Below, one piece after another: positions 5,115 through 8,142 of a DNA stretch of 8,142 nt; the stretch's first letter is position 1, and each line of letters begins with the position of its first letter. The translations under genes and the position numbers were made by a program. The DNA lies in assembly GCA_023417265.1 (NCBI GenBank), contig JAEZFY010000248.1:1-8142 (forward strand), read 5' to 3'. Source of the DNA: Actinomycetes bacterium. GTDB lineage: Bacteria; Actinomycetota; Acidimicrobiia; Acidimicrobiales; Ilumatobacteraceae. The notes below the pieces were generated by a model, which saw nothing but the letters and a program-made list of their open reading frames with translations, had not been told where the DNA came from and ran no database searches.

Positions 5115-5126
5115 TACCGTCCGCGC
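5115..5126 (+). promoter_or_regulatory. Candidate -10 box for a leaderless transcript of the GFA gene
   Basis: TACCGT (5115-5120) fits TANNNT and ends 6 bp before the ATG at 5127, with no Shine-Dalgarno sequence between. No clear -35 box is seen at the usual distance, so support is modest. Confidence 0.35.
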
Positions 5127-5531
5127 ATGACTCGCACCGGCGCATGCCTCTGTGGCCAGGTCACCTACGAGATCGAGGGTGACCCGCTGGCGACTGCGGT
5201 GTGCCACTGTGCACACTGTCAGCGCCAGAGCGGTGGCGCATTCTCGGTCAACGTGGTGGTGCGTGAGAGCCAGTTGCGCGTCTCCGGCGAGCTGGCGACG
5301 TTTGAGGACCGGGGCGAGTCGGGCGATGCCGTCTACGTGTACCGCCGGTTCTGCGGCGGCTGCGGTTCGCCGATCGTGTCGGCGTTTGCGCAGCCGGAGG
5401 GAATCGTCGCCGTGAAGGCCGGCACGCTGGACGACACCTCTGACGTCACCCCCACCGTCGAGGTGTGGTGCGAGCGCCGTCAGCCGTGGGTGCAGTTGCC
5501 CGGCATGACGGTCTCGCTCGACCGCGAGTAG
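5127..5531 (+). CDS. GFA-family (CENP-V/GFA domain) zinc-binding protein
   Basis: Member of the glutathione-dependent formaldehyde-activating enzyme-like family, small cytoplasmic zinc proteins. Many members have no proven substrate, so a role in formaldehyde-glutathione chemistry should not be assumed. The 134-residue protein has the expected cysteine pattern: Cys7-x-Cys9 (GACLCGQVTYE), Cys26-x-Cys28-xx-Cys31 (CHCAHCQRQSGGAFS) and Cys76-xx-Cys79 (RRFCGGCGSPI), enough for the two zinc sites of the fold. The C-terminal WCERRQPWVQLPG motif (114-126) is also typical. It is complete, starts at ATG 5127 and appears monocistronic. Its 3' end faces the large minus-strand gene. Confidence 0.9.
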   Translation: MTRTGACLCGQVTYEIEGDPLATAVCHCAHCQRQSGGAFSVNVVVRESQLRVSGELATFEDRGESGDAVYVYRRFCGGCGSPIVSAFAQPEGIVAVKAGTLDDTSDVTPTVEVWCERRQPWVQLPGMTVSLDRE

Positions 5532-5564
5532 CGCCGCGATTCGGCGGAAGGCCCCGAGAGGGCC
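5532..5564. terminator. Tandem hairpins between convergent genes
   Basis: Two small perfect stems fill the 57-bp gap between the convergent stops: CGCCG/CGGCG (5532-5546, 5-nt loop) and GGCCC/GGGCC (5550-5564, 5-nt loop). There is no T-run, so strong intrinsic termination is unproven. The location suits a bidirectional transcription end. Confidence 0.35.
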
Positions 5565-5588
5565 GCTGGCACCCCCGTCGAGCAGCGG

Positions 5589-7652
5589 TCAGGGTTGCCA
5601 GGCGATGATCTCGCTGATCGTGTTGTCGACCGCGAGGAGGTACTCGTCGCCCGAGTCGTCGAGCCAGTCGAAGTAGATCGGTGCGCCACGGTGATTCGGG
5701 ATCACGTACTGGCGTTGGAAGCCAGCGGCGACGCTGTGCTGCACGAACGCGATCCGTTGGCCGTTCGGTGCGAACACGGCGCATGACTGCGACTCACCAC
5801 GCCCGTTGGTGCTGAGCTGGTGCGGCGATCCGGCCGCCTCACGTACGTGCACTCCTCCGTTCAAGCCGTACGAGAGTTGGACGTTCGGCCCCGCACGAAC
5901 ACACCCGGGGCGCCCGTCGGCGTCGCTGAAGGTCTGCACCATGCCCACCGTCGGCGCATCCCCGGCGGCGAGCTGGGCGGCCGTGATGACACCGATCGCC
6001 GAGGCCCACTCGTACGCCTCTTCGTAGGTGTCGTCGAACAGCACGAGCAGCTCGCCGTTGGGAGCGAACTCGACCTCGCGGGCCACCCCGACCCACCCGA
6101 ATTCCTTCGACGTGCGCGTGTTGAGATCGACGATCTCGATCCAGGTCTCGAGCGACGACGTGGCGGCGATCATGGCCAGGTAGCGGCCGTCGGGCGACAC
6201 GGAGATGTCGTCCACGCTCCAGGCCGCCGAGTCGACCTCGAACGACTCGGTGACGACGTTCGTGTCGAGGTCGCGTACGCGGAAGATCAACGGGTCGAAC
6301 GGGTCGGTGTCGGCCTCGATCCAGCGGTTCCGCGGCAGATCGACGGTCGCCGCCTCGTCGTAGACGCCGCGCTGCTCCCACTCCGCGGCCGGGACGCCGA
6401 GGGGCAGCCGCCAGATGCGCCCGATGCCGGTGGCCCACAACACACCCGGCCCCGTTTGCGGCTCGCCCGGCAACCAGCCGGTGACGTCGGCGACGAGGTG
6501 CGTGGCACCGAACCGGTTGTAGAGGGCGATCTTGCCGTCGGCGCCCACCGCGGCCACGACCAGGTTCGAGGTCGTCTGCCCGGGTCGTAGGTTGATGTTC
6601 GAGCCTTCCCGGCGGTTGCCGCTCGGGTACACCGACACGAACGTGTTGGCGGTCGGGTCGGTCGCCGTGACGTTGACCACCACAGCCCCGACGCCGCTGG
6701 CCGGCACCCCGGCCACCCCGGTCACCTGCACGTCGATGTGGCCGTCCTCGCCCACCTTGGCGCCCGGCGCGCCGGTGCCGTCGCGAGTGTCGAGCACCCG
6801 CGTCGGTGGCAGCGGCGAGTAGTTCGAGCCAACCGGGAACCAGCCGGCGACGTCCACCACCAGGTCGACGCTGCCGAACCGGTTGTAGAGCGCGACCCGC
6901 CCACCGGCGCCGACCGTGGCGATCACCGAACTGGAATCGGTCTGCCCAGCGACCAGGTTCAGGTTCGAGCCGTCGCGGGTTCCGCCCGACGGGTAGGCCG
7001 CCACAAACGTGTTCGCGCTCGGGTTCGTGCCGGTGACGTTGAGCACGACGGCACCGACGCCGCTCGCGGGGACACCGCCGGCGCCGGTGACCTGCAGATC
7101 GAGCACCGAGTCGGCGCCCACCGTGGTGCCACCGGTACGTGTGTCGAGGATGCGTGCGGGTGCGAGCGGCCGGTACGCATCGCCGGCCGGGAACCAGCCG
7201 GCGACGTCGGCCACCAGATCGACCGTGCCGAAGCGGTTGTACAAGCTCACCTTGCCCCCGCTGCCGACGCTGGCGATGACGAGGTTCGAGTCGGTTTGCC
7301 CAGCCAACAGGTTCAGGTTCGATCCGTTGCGTTCGGTGCCGGTGGGGTAGGCGGCGATGAACGTGGCCTGGCTGGCCCCGGTTCCGGTCAGGTTGAGGAC
7401 CACCGCTGCCACCCCCGTGGCCGGCACGCCGGCCGTTCCGGTGACGACGACGTCGATCGCCGCGTCGGGCCCGACCGGGGCCTGGGGCGCTCCCAGCCCG
7501 GCACGCGTGTCGAGGATCCGTGTCGGGATGAGCGGCCGGTAGGCGTCGGGCGGGGCGGCGCTCGCCGGCGTGACGCTCACCGTCACCGCGGCCGCCAGCA
7601 GCGCGGCGGCGACGACACCGATCCGGGTCATGAACTGGGTTCTCGGTCGCAC
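5589..7652 (-). CDS. Secreted protein with three ~120-aa repeats and a C-terminal beta-propeller-like domain
   Basis: Exported, probably surface or extracellular protein of unknown function. The start chosen is GTG 7652, because GGAGGT (7661-7666) lies 8 bp upstream; an in-frame ATG at 7631 has no ribosome site at a proper distance. From the GTG the protein has 687 residues. Residues 1-32 form a signal peptide (Arg2, Arg4, Arg10, core GVVAAALLAAAVTVSV, cleavage after ASA at about 32). Three repeats follow at about 38-157, 159-275 and 278-396, each with a RILDTR-type start, a VPASGV(G)AVVLNVT core, GSNLNL..GQT, and KV(S/A)LYNRFG ending in (L/V)VADVAGWFP. Residues about 400-687 look like a WD40/PD40 propeller, with VSPDGRYLAMIA (485-496), FAPNGELLVLF (529-539) and FAPNGQRIAFV (627-637). 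Cys584 and Cys624 could form a disulfide. The repeats are known from secreted actinobacterial proteins; a role in adhesion or binding is inference. Confidence 0.88.
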   Translation of the reverse strand: MRPRTQFMTRIGVVAAALLAAAVTVSVTPASAAPPDAYRPLIPTRILDTRAGLGAPQAPVGPDAAIDVVVTGTAGVPATGVAAVVLNLTGTGASQATFIAAYPTGTERNGSNLNLLAGQTDSNLVIASVGSGGKVSLYNRFGTVDLVADVAGWFPAGDAYRPLAPARILDTRTGGTTVGADSVLDLQVTGAGGVPASGVGAVVLNVTGTNPSANTFVAAYPSGGTRDGSNLNLVAGQTDSSSVIATVGAGGRVALYNRFGSVDLVVDVAGWFPVGSNYSPLPPTRVLDTRDGTGAPGAKVGEDGHIDVQVTGVAGVPASGVGAVVVNVTATDPTANTFVSVYPSGNRREGSNINLRPGQTTSNLVVAAVGADGKIALYNRFGATHLVADVTGWLPGEPQTGPGVLWATGIGRIWRLPLGVPAAEWEQRGVYDEAATVDLPRNRWIEADTDPFDPLIFRVRDLDTNVVTESFEVDSAAWSVDDISVSPDGRYLAMIAATSSLETWIEIVDLNTRTSKEFGWVGVAREVEFAPNGELLVLFDDTYEEAYEWASAIGVITAAQLAAGDAPTVGMVQTFSDADGRPGCVRAGPNVQLSYGLNGGVHVREAAGSPHQLSTNGRGESQSCAVFAPNGQRIAFVQHSVAAGFQRQYVIPNHRGAPIYFDWLDDSGDEYLLAVDNTISEIIAWQP
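6465..7541 (-). repeat. Three tandem coding repeats (~120 aa each)
   Basis: The DNA blocks 7541-7182, 7178-6828 and 6821-6465 encode repeats 1, 2 and 3 of the secreted protein. The sequence for LYNRFG recurs near 7237, 6886 and 6526, and the encoded repeats share most core positions. The repeats are diverged at the DNA level, so the duplication is old rather than a recent slippage or assembly artefact. Confidence 0.8.
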
Positions 7653-7726
7653 GCGACCGCACCTCCGGGGGGTTGAGGCGACGCGTCGCCATCCGACCGG
7701 GGCCGCCCACCCCGCCGGGTCGGGCC

Positions 7727-7755
7727 AGTATGGCGGGGCACCCGCCGGGGAGCAA
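7727..7755 (-). promoter_or_regulatory. Candidate promoter for the secreted repeat protein
   Basis: On the minus strand TTGCTC (7755-7750) and CATACT (7732-7727) are separated by 17 bp. Transcription would begin near 7720 and give a leader of about 65 bases that contains the GGAGGT ribosome site. This is a weak match to housekeeping boxes in GC-rich DNA, but its place is sensible. Confidence 0.35.
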
Positions 7756-7774
7756 GCGACCCCGGTTGCGCGGC

Positions 7775-7924
7775 TCAGCCGGGGGCTGGGGCGTCGGCGT
7801 CGGCGGCGGGCGATTCGCCGGCGCCGTCGTCGTCGTCGAAGTACTCGATCGCGTCGTCGATGACGCCTTCGACGTCGAGCTCGGTCTCGTTGTCCGGGTC
7901 GGGCGTGGGATGCGTGTCGGTCAC
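7775..7924 (-). CDS. Small acidic hypothetical protein (49 aa)
   Basis: A minus-strand ORF from GTG 7924 to the TGA at 7777-7775. It encodes a very acidic peptide with a likely helix DVEGVIDDAIEYFDDDDGAG (residues 18-37), flanked by Pro/Ala-rich, probably disordered ends (THPTPDPDN and ADADAPAPG). There is no signal peptide, cysteine or recognised motif. A stop lies in frame 12 codons upstream, so GTG 7924 is the only usual start for the full frame. No Shine-Dalgarno sequence is seen. It lies 122 bp before the repeat-protein gene on the same strand. The amino-acid make-up, unusual for random GC-rich frames (Asp and Glu with a Tyr-Phe core), argues that it is real, but it could still be chance. 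Confidence 0.5.
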   Translation of the reverse strand: MTDTHPTPDPDNETELDVEGVIDDAIEYFDDDDGAGESPAADADAPAPG

Positions 7925-7982
7925 GGGCGGGCGGTACCCCGGGCCCGGCGCCGTTCACACCTCGACCGTGACACCCCGCCTC

Positions 7983-7995
7983 TAGGGTGGCCGGC
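7983..7995 (+). promoter_or_regulatory. Candidate -10 box for a leaderless transcript
   Basis: TAGGGT (7983-7988) fits TANNNT and ends 7 bp before the GTG at 7996. No ribosome site lies between, so a leaderless start at the GTG is the simplest reading. The -35 is unclear (CTCGAC at 7961-7966 with a 16-bp spacer is possible). Confidence 0.4.
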
Positions 7996-8142
7996 GTGAC
8001 CACCGTGACCCCGGGAACCCGCGCCGCCACGCGGCGGGTGCGCATCGGGGCGATCGATCCGCGGACGTCGCTGCCGCGGGGCATGGGCCGCAGCGACCCC
8101 ACCACGCGGGTCACGCCGACGAGCTACGCCCGGGCCGTGCAC
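7996..8142 (+). CDS. 5' end of an unidentified gene running out of the window
   Basis: Open from GTG 7996 to the window edge (49 codons), beginning VTTVTPGTRAATRRVRIGAI and containing DPRTSLPRGMGRSDPTTRV. The frame starts 7 bp after a TANNNT box, which supports this start. The visible part is basic and Arg/Thr-rich, without a signal peptide, and I do not recognise the family. It is divergent from the small acidic ORF, with 71 bp between their starts. The opposite strand here is also open, but its reading is an Arg/Gly/His-rich shadow. Confidence 0.55.
   Translation, partial: MTTVTPGTRAATRRVRIGAIDPRTSLPRGMGRSDPTTRVTPTSYARAVH

Noticed and set aside
6465..7541. Regular repeats as a possible CRISPR array
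   Set aside because: The period is about 350 bp, the repeats are in coding phase and diverged, and no short identical repeats with spacers exist.
6738..7676. 312-codon plus-strand ORF opposite the repeats
   Set aside because: It is an antisense shadow whose apparent repeats follow the coding repeats of the other strand.
5839..7755. 638-codon minus-strand frame overlapping the repeat protein
   Set aside because: Arg/His/Gly-rich out-of-frame shadow of the repeat protein, which has a signal peptide, repeats and a ribosome site.
7653..8114. Upstream extension of the repeat protein to base 8114
   Set aside because: The extension would be Arg-rich, would hide the signal peptide inside the protein, and would overlap the divergent gene and the small acidic ORF.

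Overview
The window is high-GC DNA with many GTG starts, 4-base gene overlaps and several promoters that look leaderless (TANNNT about 7 bases before the start codon). This points to an actinobacterium. The secreted protein built of repeats around LYNRFG and ADVAGWF recalls Acidimicrobiia (Ilumatobacter-like), but that placement is inference from style, not from a marker gene. Most of the window, about 1-4930, is accessory DNA. The last 3 kb looks like ordinary chromosome.

Region 1 (1-2183) is one end of an integrated element. It holds the 3' part of a tyrosine recombinase followed by two small unknown genes, each overlapping the previous one by four bases. Next comes a 333-bp non-coding stretch packed with hairpins, a palindrome and 12-bp iterons, and then an excisionase-like gene cut after about 47 codons. 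The excisionase frame runs straight into an unrelated, partly AT-rich tail. That tail ends in a TGATG overlap with the next gene, as if it were the last part of an older operon partner. The element therefore seems to end, or to have been cut, near base 2019.

Region 2 (2183-3680) holds a lipoprotein gene followed by about 790 bp of gene wreckage: a piece of an ISL3-family transposase on the minus strand, two open stretches without good starts, and the last 27 codons of an acyl-CoA dehydrogenase.

Region 3 (3621-4928) carries two complete type II toxin-antitoxin modules in tandem, MazE/MazF-like and then VapB/VapC. Each has a palindromic operator candidate just upstream and each toxin start overlaps its antitoxin stop by four bases.

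Region 4 (5127-8142) has a GFA-family zinc protein gene that converges on a large minus-strand gene. That gene encodes a secreted protein with a signal peptide, three ~120-residue repeats and a C-terminal propeller-like domain. Upstream of it are a small acidic minus-strand ORF (7775-7924) and the start of a divergent plus-strand gene that leaves the window.

The most interesting parts are the integrase-linked pair of unknown genes with its structured non-coding region, and the integration scar that fuses the excisionase to a foreign tail. No CRISPR array, rRNA or tRNA gene was seen.
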